A stretch of 64,000 nucleotides of DNA from NCBI GenBank assembly GCA_016187945.1, contig JACPIT010000011.1:186001-250000 (forward strand). The letters are read 5' to 3'. A program made the translations under genes and the position numbers. This stretch comes from Opitutia bacterium (GTDB taxonomy: Bacteria; Verrucomicrobiota; Verrucomicrobiia; Opitutales; Opitutaceae). Position 1 is the stretch's first letter, and every line of letters starts with the position of its first letter. A model generated the notes under the pieces. It did not search any database and was not told the DNA's origin. It was given only the letters and a program-made list of their open reading frames with translations. Shown piece after piece: positions 16,669 through 25,093 of this stretch.

Positions 16669-18513
16669 CTATTTCTTCGGCGCGATGCCGCTCGCGGCGT
16701 TGGGCGTCTCGCCGGCGGCTTCGAGAGCGGAGGCGGCGAACACTTGCGCGGGATCGGCGCCATCGGCGGAAACCGTCTTCGCCGTGATGAAGATGAGCAG
16801 GTTCGTGGTGGCGTCGTTCACGTTCTTCGAGGAGAAGAGGCGGCCAAGCACGGGAATGCTGCCGAGCACGGGGACTTTCGTGCCGCCGTGGGCTTTGGTC
16901 TGCGAAATGAGGCCGCCGATGCCGGCAGTGTAGCCGTCCTTCAGCGAGATTTGGGTCTTCACCTTGCGCGTGTCGATGATCGGAATCGAAGCGCCGCCGG
17001 CGCCGCCGAAGGTCGTCTCGCGGCTGGAGCTGCTGATCTCGGGCTCGAGCACCATGCGGATCGTGCCCTGCGCGTTGACCTGCGGGGTGACCTTGAGGAT
17101 CACGCCGATGGGCTTGTATTGGAAACCGGAGACCTCGAACGTGCCGCGCTCCGAGTTGTAGGTGTAGCTCGGGATCGGGTATTCGGAGCCGATGTTGATC
17201 GTCGCCTCGGTGTTGTTGAGCGTGACGATGGTCGGATTGGAAACGACCTTGGTGTTGTTCTGCGTCTTGAGCGCCGAGACGATGATGTTGAAGTCGGAGG
17301 CGGAGAAGACGGCGGTGGCGAGGCGGGAGGTGGAGCCGGTATTGGTGAGCCCGAGGAGGTTGTTGATGGCGCTACTGGCCGTGTTGGTGACCGCACTCGT
17401 AAGGTCGGTCGTTGCGGAATTTCCACTAGACGTGCTTGCGCCGCTCGACGTTCCGCTCGTGGAATTGGTCTGGCTCGATGGCGCCGTCACGGTGGTGGCA
17501 GTGCCGGTAGAATCGATGGGGGTAACCACATAGGTCGTGGTGCTAACGCCGGAAGCGTTTGTGGTTGTCTGCGGCGTGAGCTGACTGCCGGTGTTCGTCT
17601 GCGTCGTCACCGTGGTGAGTCCACCGGTGTTGGTTGTTGTCGTAGTGGCGGTCGTGCCGTTCGTGTTGGTCGAACCGTTGTTCGTGCTGCTTGAGCTGCC
17701 GTTCGTGCTGGTCGAGCCGGAGGTCGAACCGTTGCTGGTGTTGCTGCCCTGGCTGTAGTCCTGTCCACGGCCGCGGTTGAACGTCTGTCTGATGTTCCCC
17801 ACTCCGAGCTGCATCCCTTGCAGCGAGGCCCAGTTGACGCCGATGTTGCGCACGTCGCTGTCGGAGACTTCGACGAACTTCGACTCGATCATCACCTGGT
17901 CGGTGGCCTTGTCGAGTTTCTCGATGATGGCGCGGATGCGCGTCATGCGCGAGGGCTGCGTGGTGATGACGAGGGCGTTGGAGCGGGCGTCGATGAGGAT
18001 CTTGCCGCCCTGCGCGGCGTCGACGAGGCCGTCGACGGTGGGCTTGATGTCGATCGCCTTCGCGTTGTTGAGAATGAAGACCTCGGTGGCGACCGGCTCC
18101 TGCAGGAGCGAGTCGCGGCTGACGACTTTCACGATGTTGCCTTCCTCGACGTAGGTGTAGCCGGCGGGCGAGAGCACGGTCTCGAAAATCTGGCGCCAGG
18201 TGACGTCGCGGAGCTTGATGGAAGTCTTGCCGACGAGCGTGTCGGGCACGACGAGGTTGAGCTCGAAGAGGTCGGCGACGTTGCGGAGGATGGTCTTGAT
18301 GTCCTCGTCGGGGAAATCGACGGAGAGCGTGTCCTTGTCGCGCGAGACGGAGTGCTGGGTGGGCTGCGCTCCGGCGACGGTGACCGCGGGTTGCGCGGGC
18401 GCGGCGGCGGGCGGCGGAGTGGCCGGCTGAGTCTGCGCGTTGACAGTGGCGAGCAGCGTGAGGGCGACGGCGGCGGAGGCGAGCGTGCGTGTGCGCATGG
18501 GGTGAGTCCTCAT
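16669..18513 (-). CDS. Type IV pilus/type II secretion-type secretin with large low-complexity insert (PilQ/GspD-like)
   Basis: 614 residues; a signal peptide covers about residues 1-26 (an internal Met at 6 is an alternative start). Residues about 55-130 form a secretin/TonB short N-terminal domain (DFPDEDIKTILRNVADLFELN), 145-215 an N1/N3-type ring domain (ILIDARSNALVITTQPSRM), and 400-590 the secretin beta-barrel (VPVLGSIPVLGRLF, residues near the end). Secretins form outer-membrane gated pores for pili or effectors. An insert of about 115 residues almost wholly Ser, Thr, Asn and Gly (about 254-370) interrupts the link from ring domain to barrel. It is last in an operon with pilM-, pilN- and pilO-like genes, so the pilus type is likelier than type II secretion. 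Confidence 0.87.
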   Translation of the reverse strand: MRTHPMRTRTLASAAVALTLLATVNAQTQPATPPPAAAPAQPAVTVAGAQPTQHSVSRDKDTLSVDFPDEDIKTILRNVADLFELNLVVPDTLVGKTSIKLRDVTWRQIFETVLSPAGYTYVEEGNIVKVVSRDSLLQEPVATEVFILNNAKAIDIKPTVDGLVDAAQGGKILIDARSNALVITTQPSRMTRIRAIIEKLDKATDQVMIESKFVEVSDSDVRNIGVNWASLQGMQLGVGNIRQTFNRGRGQDYSQGSNTSNGSTSGSTSTNGSSSSTNNGSTNTNGTTATTTTTNTGGLTTVTTQTNTGSQLTPQTTTNASGVSTTTYVVTPIDSTGTATTVTAPSSQTNSTSGTSSGASTSSGNSATTDLTSAVTNTASSAINNLLGLTNTGSTSRLATAVFSASDFNIIVSALKTQNNTKVVSNPTIVTLNNTEATINIGSEYPIPSYTYNSERGTFEVSGFQYKPIGVILKVTPQVNAQGTIRMVLEPEISSSSRETTFGGAGGASIPIIDTRKVKTQISLKDGYTAGIGGLISQTKAHGGTKVPVLGSIPVLGRLFSSKNVNDATTNLLIFITAKTVSADGADPAQVFAASALEAAGETPNAASGIAPKK

Positions 18514-19031
18514 TTCTTATTAACGGGCCGGGTGTATTCTTCGTTGTTCAGGCGGAGCGTGAAGTTGGTGCGGTCGATGGCAGTGACCTCTAGGGTGTAT
18601 TCCGCGCCTTCAAAGGTAATTGTCAGCGTGCCGCCGGGTTTGACCCGCTTTTGACCGAAGGAGAGCGACGGCTCGCCGCCCATGACGATGAAGCCGCTCG
18701 GGCGCAGCGCGTCGCCGATGGCTTGGAGCAGGTCGCGCGTGCTGCGCGGAGCGCCGGGGCGCGCGACGGCGGTGCCGGAGCCGCCGCCGGTCGCGGGCGC
18801 CTGATTGCCGGCGGCGACGGTGCCGCTGGTCGCCGCGGCGGCGGCGAACGCTTCGGAGTGGAACGGATCGGCGAGATCGGCGGGAGCGGCGGCTTCGCGG
18901 GCGGCGAGGAGTTTCTGCGCGGTGCCGAGGCTTTCGGTGCGCTTCGTCGGCGCGGTGACCGGCGCGACGTCGGCCGCGCACGCGATGGCGGCGAGCAAAG
19001 CGAGCGGTGCGGTGAGGCGGAGCGTCTTCAT
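18510..19031 (-). CDS. Small exported protein in the pilP position of the pilus operon
   Basis: 173 residues; ATG at 19031 overlaps the pilO-like stop by four bases and its own stop overlaps the secretin start by four bases. A signal peptide is seen (LTAPLALLAAIACAADV). The last 70 residues form a compact beta-rich domain (SGFIVMGGEPSLSFGQKRVKPG ... TNFTLRLNNEEYTRP), with a Gly/Ala linker before it. PilP/GspC-like proteins link inner-membrane PilNO to the secretin; this protein has the right place and size but lacks the PilP lipobox and I see no clear PilP signature. It is probably a functional equivalent. Confidence 0.7.
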   Translation of the reverse strand: MKTLRLTAPLALLAAIACAADVAPVTAPTKRTESLGTAQKLLAAREAAAPADLADPFHSEAFAAAAATSGTVAAGNQAPATGGGSGTAVARPGAPRSTRDLLQAIGDALRPSGFIVMGGEPSLSFGQKRVKPGGTLTITFEGAEYTLEVTAIDRTNFTLRLNNEEYTRPVNKK

Positions 19032-19579
19032 GGCGTGCCGAGGAGTTCGACGGTGAAAACGGCGTTCATCGATTCGCCCTCGGATTTGCTGAGGGAAAGC
19101 CGGTCGAAGCGTGCGAAGTGCGGGCCGGTCTCGAGCCGGCGGAAGAACGCCCAGATTTGCGCGTAGCTGCCGCGCATCGTCACGCTGAAGGAAACGGGGA
19201 CGTAGAGGGCCTTCGGCGCGCCGGGCTTGGGGGCGGCGAGCGGGTTCTGGCGCGCGTCGATGAGCTTCACGCCGGTCTCGTTTTCGAGGCGGTAGAGGAA
19301 CTGGAGATTGTTCGCCAGCTCGCCGGCGTGCAGGAGGCGCGACTCGATCTGCTTGCCGACGGCCTGCATCTCGGCGACTTGCTCGGCGAGGCCGGTGGTG
19401 TGGCGGGCGTTTTGCGAGACGGCCTTGGATTCCTTGTCCCGGGCCTCGAAGGCGGCGCGCGCTTCGTCGATCGCGTCCATGCGGAAATAAAACGCGACCG
19501 CGCAGAGCAAGCACACGATGCCGCACCCGAAGGCGATGGGCTGTTTCTTGATGAGAGCGAGGAGGTCGGCGCCGGTCAT
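19028..19579 (-). CDS. PilO-like inner-membrane pilus assembly protein
   Basis: 183 residues. It has a short cytoplasmic start (MTGADLLALIKKQP), one membrane helix (IAFGCGIVCLLCAVAFYF, 15-32), a coiled coil (about 35-95), and a periplasmic ferredoxin-like region (VSFSVTMRGSYAQIWAFFRRLE). This is the PilO/GspM architecture. PilO pairs with PilN beneath the secretin. ATGA overlaps join it to both neighbours. Confidence 0.8.
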   Translation of the reverse strand: MTGADLLALIKKQPIAFGCGIVCLLCAVAFYFRMDAIDEARAAFEARDKESKAVSQNARHTTGLAEQVAEMQAVGKQIESRLLHAGELANNLQFLYRLENETGVKLIDARQNPLAAPKPGAPKALYVPVSFSVTMRGSYAQIWAFFRRLETGPHFARFDRLSLSKSEGESMNAVFTVELLGTP

Positions 19580-20214
19580 TTCTTCGGGCCCTTTCCTTTA
19601 TAGCGGAGCTCGATTTCGAAGAGCAGCGCACCGGTGGCGGGGTCGGGATTGATGGCGTTGAGCTTCACGTTGTCGAACACCTCGGCGAGGCGCGGCTGGG
19701 TGCGGAGCGTCTCGACGTAGGCGGAGGCGGCGCCGCTGGCCTGATCCTTGGAGCCGGCGGCGAGGCCGCGCACGAGCACGCGCGGAGCAGCCGGGTCGCT
19801 GGGGCGCACGTCGAGCGCTTCGATCTGGATTTCCTTCGGCAAACTCGCGCCGAGCACGGAGAGCAACTCCGTCGGTTCGATCGGCACCTGCACGAACGTG
19901 GCGGCTTCGGCGAGTTTCCGGTCCTCGTCGGTGAAGAGTTTCGTGAGGCGCAGGCCCTCGTTGCTCTGCTTCTGGTTCTTGGCGATCTCGGCTTCGGCGG
20001 CGACGCGCTGGACGTCGAAGACGTGCGCTTGGTATTCGCGCCAGCCGACGAAGGCCAGCAGGAGCACGGCGGTGGCGATGGCGCCGACGTTGATGAAGAA
20101 GGTCGTGCGCACGACCTTCGTGTCCGGCAACCGTTCGAAGTTGCGGAAGTTCGGGTGCCACAGCGGCGCGGAGGGCGGGGCGGCGTCAGCCTTTTTGTTC
20201 AGCGACAGGGCCAT
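19576..20214 (-). CDS. PilN-like inner-membrane pilus assembly protein
   Basis: 212 residues: a cytoplasmic N-terminal segment (about 1-40), one membrane helix (FFINVGAIATAVLLLAFVGW), a coiled coil, and a C-terminal periplasmic domain with IQIEALDVRPSDPAAPRVLV. In classical systems the PilN N-terminus docks in PilM; the conserved INLLP box is not visible here, which makes this a divergent member. The start lies 29 bases inside the pilM-like gene, and the stop overlaps the pilO-like start by four bases. Confidence 0.75.
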   Translation of the reverse strand: MALSLNKKADAAPPSAPLWHPNFRNFERLPDTKVVRTTFFINVGAIATAVLLLAFVGWREYQAHVFDVQRVAAEAEIAKNQKQSNEGLRLTKLFTDEDRKLAEAATFVQVPIEPTELLSVLGASLPKEIQIEALDVRPSDPAAPRVLVRGLAAGSKDQASGAASAYVETLRTQPRLAEVFDNVKLNAINPDPATGALLFEIELRYKGKGPKK

Positions 20215-21229
20215 GGTTGTAGGAAGCCATCAGGCCGAAGAGGCCGAGCCAGCGTTCGTCGGGCGCCGCGAGCGTGACGCCCGGCGCGAGGGTGAGACCG
20301 AGCGACTGCGTCCACGGGAGCAGTTCGGCTTTGAAGGGATTGACGCCGAGTGAGCCGGCGATCGTCGGGCTGAGCCAGGCGAGGCTCGGCGGGAGCTGCG
20401 TGCAGAGGACGGAGCCGATCGACTGGCCGGTCTGCACCTCGTAGAATCCGATCGAGGACTGGAGTTCCTTGAGGAGCTTCTTGATGAGCGTGCCGCCCAT
20501 GCTCGTGAAATCGAAGGTGTTCGAGTAAAAGAGCTTTTTGGCCGACTCCTCGTCCTTCAGGCCGAGCTCCTTTTGCACGACGGGGATCATGCCGGCGATG
20601 CCGGAGGCGATCGGGCGCGAGATGTCGACGCCGTCGGCGGTGAGGATGAAACACTGTGTGGCCTCGTCGCCCATCTCAAGGAGCAGCAGCGGCGTCTTCG
20701 ATTGCTTGAACTTCTGGTAGCTCACCAACGCGCCGAGCGTGGCGACGGTGCCGAGTTCGAGGCGCTCGGGATAGAGGCCGAACTCGAGCATCTTGTCCTG
20801 CCAGTGAACGATGTCGTCCGCGGGCACGCCGCAGAAGAGCGCTTCCTTCTGGTTGCCCTTCGCGAGGTCGTATTCCGAGCCGTCGGTCGGGTTGAGGATC
20901 AGCGTGGTGTATTTCTCGGCTTCGACGCGGAAGGTCTGTGCCAGCACCTCGGGCACGTAGGCGGGCTCCTTCACGCGCTTCAAATCCATCGTGTGACGGC
21001 GGATCAGCCGGCGCGCCGGGTAAACGCCGCAGCGGGCGTGCGCGTAGCCGGTGGGGCCCTTGCCCTCGGTGGTTTTCAAGTAGGCTTGGAGGCCCTCGGT
21101 GTCGGTCGCGGCGAATTCTTTCAGCTCTTCCACGACCAACGGCGGCTCTTCCTGCGACAAGCGCGCAAGCAGCACGGCTTGATCGCCGAAGTCGACGCAG
21201 AAGCCTTTGGTCTTTTTACCGAACATCAT
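20186..21229 (-). CDS. PilM-like actin-fold protein of the pilus assembly operon
   Basis: 347 residues with no signal peptide or membrane segment. The start FGKKTKGFCVDFGDQAV resembles the first phosphate-binding strand of PilM/FtsA actin-like proteins; LLLEMGDEATQCFILTADGVDISRPIASG is the second (phosphate 2) region, and FSKELQ-like helices follow (LLKELQSSIGFYEVQTGQSIG). PilM sits on the cytoplasmic side and binds PilN. It is the first gene of the five-gene operon; the promoter should lie in 21230-21413. ATPase genes (pilB, pilT), pilC and a major pilin are not in the window. Confidence 0.8.
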   Translation of the reverse strand: MMFGKKTKGFCVDFGDQAVLLARLSQEEPPLVVEELKEFAATDTEGLQAYLKTTEGKGPTGYAHARCGVYPARRLIRRHTMDLKRVKEPAYVPEVLAQTFRVEAEKYTTLILNPTDGSEYDLAKGNQKEALFCGVPADDIVHWQDKMLEFGLYPERLELGTVATLGALVSYQKFKQSKTPLLLLEMGDEATQCFILTADGVDISRPIASGIAGMIPVVQKELGLKDEESAKKLFYSNTFDFTSMGGTLIKKLLKELQSSIGFYEVQTGQSIGSVLCTQLPPSLAWLSPTIAGSLGVNPFKAELLPWTQSLGLTLAPGVTLAAPDERWLGLFGLMASYNHGPVAEQKG

Positions 21230-21413
21230 GCGGGTGAAGTGTGGAGGTGACAGGTCGGCGCGTCCAAAAGACAGGGTAAACCGCGCCCATGCGTTCTGAG
21301 GAAAACTAATCTGGCGGAGTGAGTGGGATAGGTCCGCCGCCTCGGCTACACAAGACCAAAACCCCTGATAGACCCATCAGGACCAAGGATTACGAGCAAT
21401 TTACCCCAGCCCG

Positions 21414-21448
21414 AAAAAAACGAAAAACCCGCCGCGAAAAACGGCGGG
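21414..21448 (-). terminator. Rho-independent terminator after the bS22-like gene
   Basis: On the minus strand: CCCGCCG-TTTTT-CGCGGCGGG followed by TTTTTCGTTTTTTT. It lies about 37 bases after the stop of the small ribosomal protein gene and would insulate the pilM operon. Confidence 0.88.
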
Positions 21449-21484
21449 CTCGGAAAGGCGAAACCGGCGGCGCGAGGCGCGCGC

Positions 21485-21586
21485 TTATTTCTGCCACGTG
21501 CGCTTCTTGTGGCGATTAGCCTTCAGGCGCTTGCGGCGCTTGTGCTTCGACATCTTCAGACGGCGCTTCTTCTTGAGATTTCCCAT
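21485..21586 (-). CDS. AURKAIP1/COX24-domain small ribosomal protein (bS22-like)
   Basis: 33 residues: it begins [20 protein letters not shown] and ends [10 protein letters not shown]; about half of all residues are Lys or Arg. This matches the tiny AURKAIP1/COX24 family related to mitochondrial mS38 and to mycobacterial bS22, which binds 16S rRNA in the small ribosomal subunit. It is too short for usual gene-finding limits. A strong terminator follows immediately, supporting expression as a single gene. The ATG at 21586 matches the family start. Confidence 0.88.
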   Translation of the reverse strand: MGNLKKKRRLKMSKHKRRKRLKANRHKKRTWQK

Positions 21587-21691
21587 GGTGAAAAGGTGGT
21601 GTTTGAAGGGTCAACGTGCGGCCCGCGCACGCCCCTGTAAAGCCCGAAGTTGGCGGGCGCGCGACACGGCGCCGCTCGACCTTTTTGCCTC

Positions 21692-21766
21692 CTGTAGCGG
21701 CGGTCTATGACCGCCGGGCGCCTGCGTGATCGCACTCGTCGGCGGTCATAGACCGCCGCTACAGGA
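21692..21766. repeat. REP pair, family F (GTAGCGGCGGTCTATGACC)
   Basis: GTAGCGGCGGTCTATGACCG and its inverted partner CGGTCATAGACCGCCGCTAC around about 24 bases. Each copy folds as CGGCGGTC-TAT-GACCGCCG next to a GTAG foot. It lies between addA and the bS22-like gene. Confidence 0.9.
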
Positions 21767-21816
21767 AACTCAGAGGCGCCACGCCCATCGGCGGCGCGCT
21801 GCACTCCGCCCCGTCG

Positions 21817-24800
21817 CTACACTGCGCGCCGCATCGCGAGCGCGGTGAAGACCAACTCCGCACCGACCGACCGCTCCGCCAAGCCCGTCAACCGCGCCAC
21901 GACGCGCCGGTAGAGCTGCAACTGCGCTGCATGCCGCGCCACGGCGCGCTCCAGCTCGGCCGCGTCGCCGGTCAGCGCGTCGGTCTTGAAATCGAACACC
22001 GTCGCCGCACCCGCGCGCCCGCTCGCATCGCGCGCGATCACCACCCGATCGAACACACCCGTGACCCACACCCCGTCGAGCACGATCTCGAACGCCCGCT
22101 CGCGCCACACTTCCCCGCGCGCCGCGCCGTCGCCCGCCGGACGCCGCCACACTTCGCCCAGCGCCCGCGCGCGCAAGCACCCCACCGCCACATCGATCGC
22201 CCGCTCGCCCGCGCCCGCGGCCTGCCAGCCGCGCGCCAGCGCCTCGATCGCGCTCGCCTCGCCCCACTCCACCGCCGCCAGCAGCGCGTGCACCGCGCGC
22301 CCGAACTCGAGCGCGTCGCCCTCGCGCAACGCAAACAGCCGCGCCGCACTCGCCTCGCCGGCGCGCTCGCCCGACGGACGCCGCGCCACGCGCCGCGGCG
22401 CCGCGGGAGCGCCGACGATTGCGATTTCCTCCCGCGCCGGTTCGGCCGCCGGCGGCACGATGCGCGCGAACCATTCCGGATCGCCCGCGCTCCACGGTCC
22501 GGAAAATTCCCGCGCGCCCACACGCACCGACCGCGCCTCCGCGCCGAGCGTCTCCGCGAGCAACTTCGGAAAATTATTCGACGTCGACTTCGCGCCCGGC
22601 GGCTCGGTGATGACGAACAGCGCGCGCTTCGCGCGCGTCATCGCCACGTAGAGCAGCGACAGCGCCTCGTAGCACGCGTCGTTCTCCGCCGCCTCGACGT
22701 GCGCGCGCAAGGCCTCGTCCTCGCGCGCGAGCCAGCCCGGCGGCAGCTCCAGCACCCACTCGACTTCGTGCTGCGCGCTGCGATGCACCGCGAGCCCGTC
22801 GCGCGCGGCGTTGAGCTTGTTGCCCTGCAACTCCGGCACGACCACCACGTCGAAACCGAGCCCCTTCGACTTGTGCACCGTCATCACGCGCACCACCGCC
22901 GCGCTCTCCGGTTCGCGCAGTGTGTAGCGCGACATGAACTGGATGAACTCGTCCGGATCGCGACTGCCCGTCGCGTCGAACGCCGCCGCCGCGGCCGCGA
23001 ACTGCCGCGCGCGCTCCGTCGCGAACTCGCCCGCCAGCGCCAGCCGCGCGATCCAGTGCTCCGCGAAGCGCTCAAATCCCTCCTCCGCGATCCGCGCCAG
23101 CACGCCGCGCGTGACCGCCTCGCGTGTCGCGACTCCGTCGCGCGTCAGCGCCGCCGCGAGCGGCGTCATCTGCACGTGCTCCCACGCCAGCGTGTCGCCC
23201 GGATGCGCCGCGGCCTGCACGAGCGCGAGCAACGCCGCGCCCAGCGGATTGTCGGTGCACACGCATAAATCCGACTCGGCGATCGCTGGAATCCCCCCCT
23301 CGCGTCGCAAAAAGTCCGCGAGCGCCGTCGCTTCGCCGTTGCGCCGCACGAGCACCGCGCACGTCAGCCCGCGCGCCAGCGGATCGATCTCCTGGAGGAT
23401 CGCCAGCGTCTGCCGCGCGCGATCCTCGGCGTCCGTCGCGTGCAACAGCGCCGCCTGCCCCGCGCGCTCGCGGCGCTCGGTCGTGTGCGTGCGCCAGTTT
23501 TTCTTCCACTCGGCGCTCGCGCGTCCGGGGAACAATCCCGCGATCGCCTCGTGCGCACCGAACGTCGCGTTCACCATCTCGACGATCACCGGCCCCGAGC
23601 GCCACGACGCGTCGAGCGGTTCCGTCTCGATCGGCGCCGCGGCGGCATCGCCGCCGTTGTAGTGCCGCCGGATGTCGCCCATCAGCGTCGGATCGCCCTC
23701 GCGCCAGCCGTAGATCGACTGCTTCACGTCGCCCACGCAGAAAAACGTCCGCCGCGCTTCCGGATCCTGCACGACCTCGTCGATGAGATTTTGCAACACG
23801 CTCCACTGCCCGCGGCTCGTGTCCTGGAATTCATCGAGCAACCAGTGATCGATCGCCGCATCGAGCCGGTAGTCGAGCATCAGCCGCCCGTCCTCGCTCG
23901 CGCCGAACGACAACCGTCGCGCCTCACCGTTGGGCCGGAGCAGCCGCTCGACGTCCGCGAAGGTCAGCTTGCCCGCTCTCCGCACCAGCGCGTCGTAGAT
24001 CGCATCGTAGCGCGCGAGCACCGCGTGCACGCCGCGCGTCGTTTCGATGCGCCGTCGCAATTCGCCGCCCGCGAGGTGCCGCACGATTTCGCCGAGAGCC
24101 GCGCACGCCTCGAGCGACAGCGTCTGCTTCTTCCGATCGAACTCCAACTCCGCCGCGCCTTCGCACAGCCGATGCCACTCGGCGAGCGCTTTCTCGAGCA
24201 CGTAAGTCACCTCGCGCGCCAGCGGCGCGCCGGGCGCCCACAACTCCACCGCGGCGAGAAATTTTTCCCAACGCTCGCGCTGCTTGTCGCCGAGCCCGGC
24301 CTGTTCGATCCAGCGCCGCAGCGCGTTCTTCGCGCCCGCGAGATCGCGCGGCTCGGCCAGCCACGGCTGCGCGTCCGGCCAGATGCGTCGCGGGTTGCCC
24401 CACGCCTCCGCGTCCGGCGCGGCGAGGAACGTCTCGTAATGCTCGTCGAGGAAACCGTCCATGCGCCGCGCGAGCTGCTTTTCCTCGGTGCCGAACGTCG
24501 CGCGCTTGAACGCCTCGAGGAACTCGCGCTGCTCGTCCGCCAGATCGCCGCTGCGCGCGAAGAGCTGCTGCAGCACGCGCCGCCGCTCGACGCGCGCCGC
24601 GTGCGTCTCGAGCACCGCAAAGTCGCCGTCGAGCCCGAGCTCGAACGGAAACGCCCGCGCGATGTGCGCGAAAAAGCTGTCGAGCGTGCCGAGCCGCAAC
24701 TGGTGCAGCGCCTCCGTCATCGCGCGCAGCAGCCGCAAAAAATCCTCCGCGCGCAACTCCGGCCGGCGAATCTCCGCCGCCAGCCGCGCCGCCTCGCGCT

Positions 24801-24996
24801 CGTCCGCCGCCGCCTCCGCGAGCTTGCCGAGGATGCCGTCGAAGAACTCGCCCGCCGCCTTGCGCGTGAACGTCAGCGCCACGATCCGCTCCGGCGCCGC
24901 GCCCGCCGCGAGCAGCGCGATGAAGCGATTCGTCAGCGCGAACGTCTTCCCCGACCCCGCCGACGCCAAAATCATCACGAGCCGCGGCGAGATCAC
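21817..24996 (-). CDS. addA: AddA-type helicase-nuclease subunit (UvrD family)
   Basis: 1059 residues, somewhat shorter than B. subtilis AddA. Walker A is ASAGSGKT (11-18); other superfamily 1 helicase motifs are LTFTRKAA, DEFQDTSRGQW, and VRVMTVHKSKGLGFDVVVVPE. A RecB-like PD-(D/E)XK nuclease is at the C-terminus (VFDFKTDALTGD). AddAB resects double-strand breaks for RecA loading and degrades foreign linear DNA. It follows addB on the same strand after a 97-base gap that contains a family E REP pair. It could equally be named as an exonuclease V-type UvrD helicase; the AddB neighbour decides. Confidence 0.88.
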   Translation of the reverse strand: MISPRLVMILASAGSGKTFALTNRFIALLAAGAAPERIVALTFTRKAAGEFFDGILGKLAEAAADEREAARLAAEIRRPELRAEDFLRLLRAMTEALHQLRLGTLDSFFAHIARAFPFELGLDGDFAVLETHAARVERRRVLQQLFARSGDLADEQREFLEAFKRATFGTEEKQLARRMDGFLDEHYETFLAAPDAEAWGNPRRIWPDAQPWLAEPRDLAGAKNALRRWIEQAGLGDKQRERWEKFLAAVELWAPGAPLAREVTYVLEKALAEWHRLCEGAAELEFDRKKQTLSLEACAALGEIVRHLAGGELRRRIETTRGVHAVLARYDAIYDALVRRAGKLTFADVERLLRPNGEARRLSFGASEDGRLMLDYRLDAAIDHWLLDEFQDTSRGQWSVLQNLIDEVVQDPEARRTFFCVGDVKQSIYGWREGDPTLMGDIRRHYNGGDAAAAPIETEPLDASWRSGPVIVEMVNATFGAHEAIAGLFPGRASAEWKKNWRTHTTERRERAGQAALLHATDAEDRARQTLAILQEIDPLARGLTCAVLVRRNGEATALADFLRREGGIPAIAESDLCVCTDNPLGAALLALVQAAAHPGDTLAWEHVQMTPLAAALTRDGVATREAVTRGVLARIAEEGFERFAEHWIARLALAGEFATERARQFAAAAAAFDATGSRDPDEFIQFMSRYTLREPESAAVVRVMTVHKSKGLGFDVVVVPELQGNKLNAARDGLAVHRSAQHEVEWVLELPPGWLAREDEALRAHVEAAENDACYEALSLLYVAMTRAKRALFVITEPPGAKSTSNNFPKLLAETLGAEARSVRVGAREFSGPWSAGDPEWFARIVPPAAEPAREEIAIVGAPAAPRRVARRPSGERAGEASAARLFALREGDALEFGRAVHALLAAVEWGEASAIEALARGWQAAGAGERAIDVAVGCLRARALGEVWRRPAGDGAARGEVWRERAFEIVLDGVWVTGVFDRVVIARDASGRAGAATVFDFKTDALTGDAAELERAVARHAAQLQLYRRVVARLTGLAERSVGAELVFTALAMRRAV

Positions 24997-25012
24997 GGCG
25001 CGTCCTCCGAGA

Positions 25013-25072
25013 TAGCGCGGTGCTTTAGCCCGCGCGTCGTATTTCCCAACGCGGGCTGAAGCACCGCGCTAC
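25013..25072. repeat. REP pair, family E
   Basis: TAGCGCGGTGCTTTAGCCCG and, inverted, CGGGCTGAAGCACCGCGCTA. Same family as 11196-11255. It lies inside the presumed addB-addA operon. Confidence 0.85.
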
Positions 25073-25093
25073 TTTTCGCGTCGCGCATCCGGT

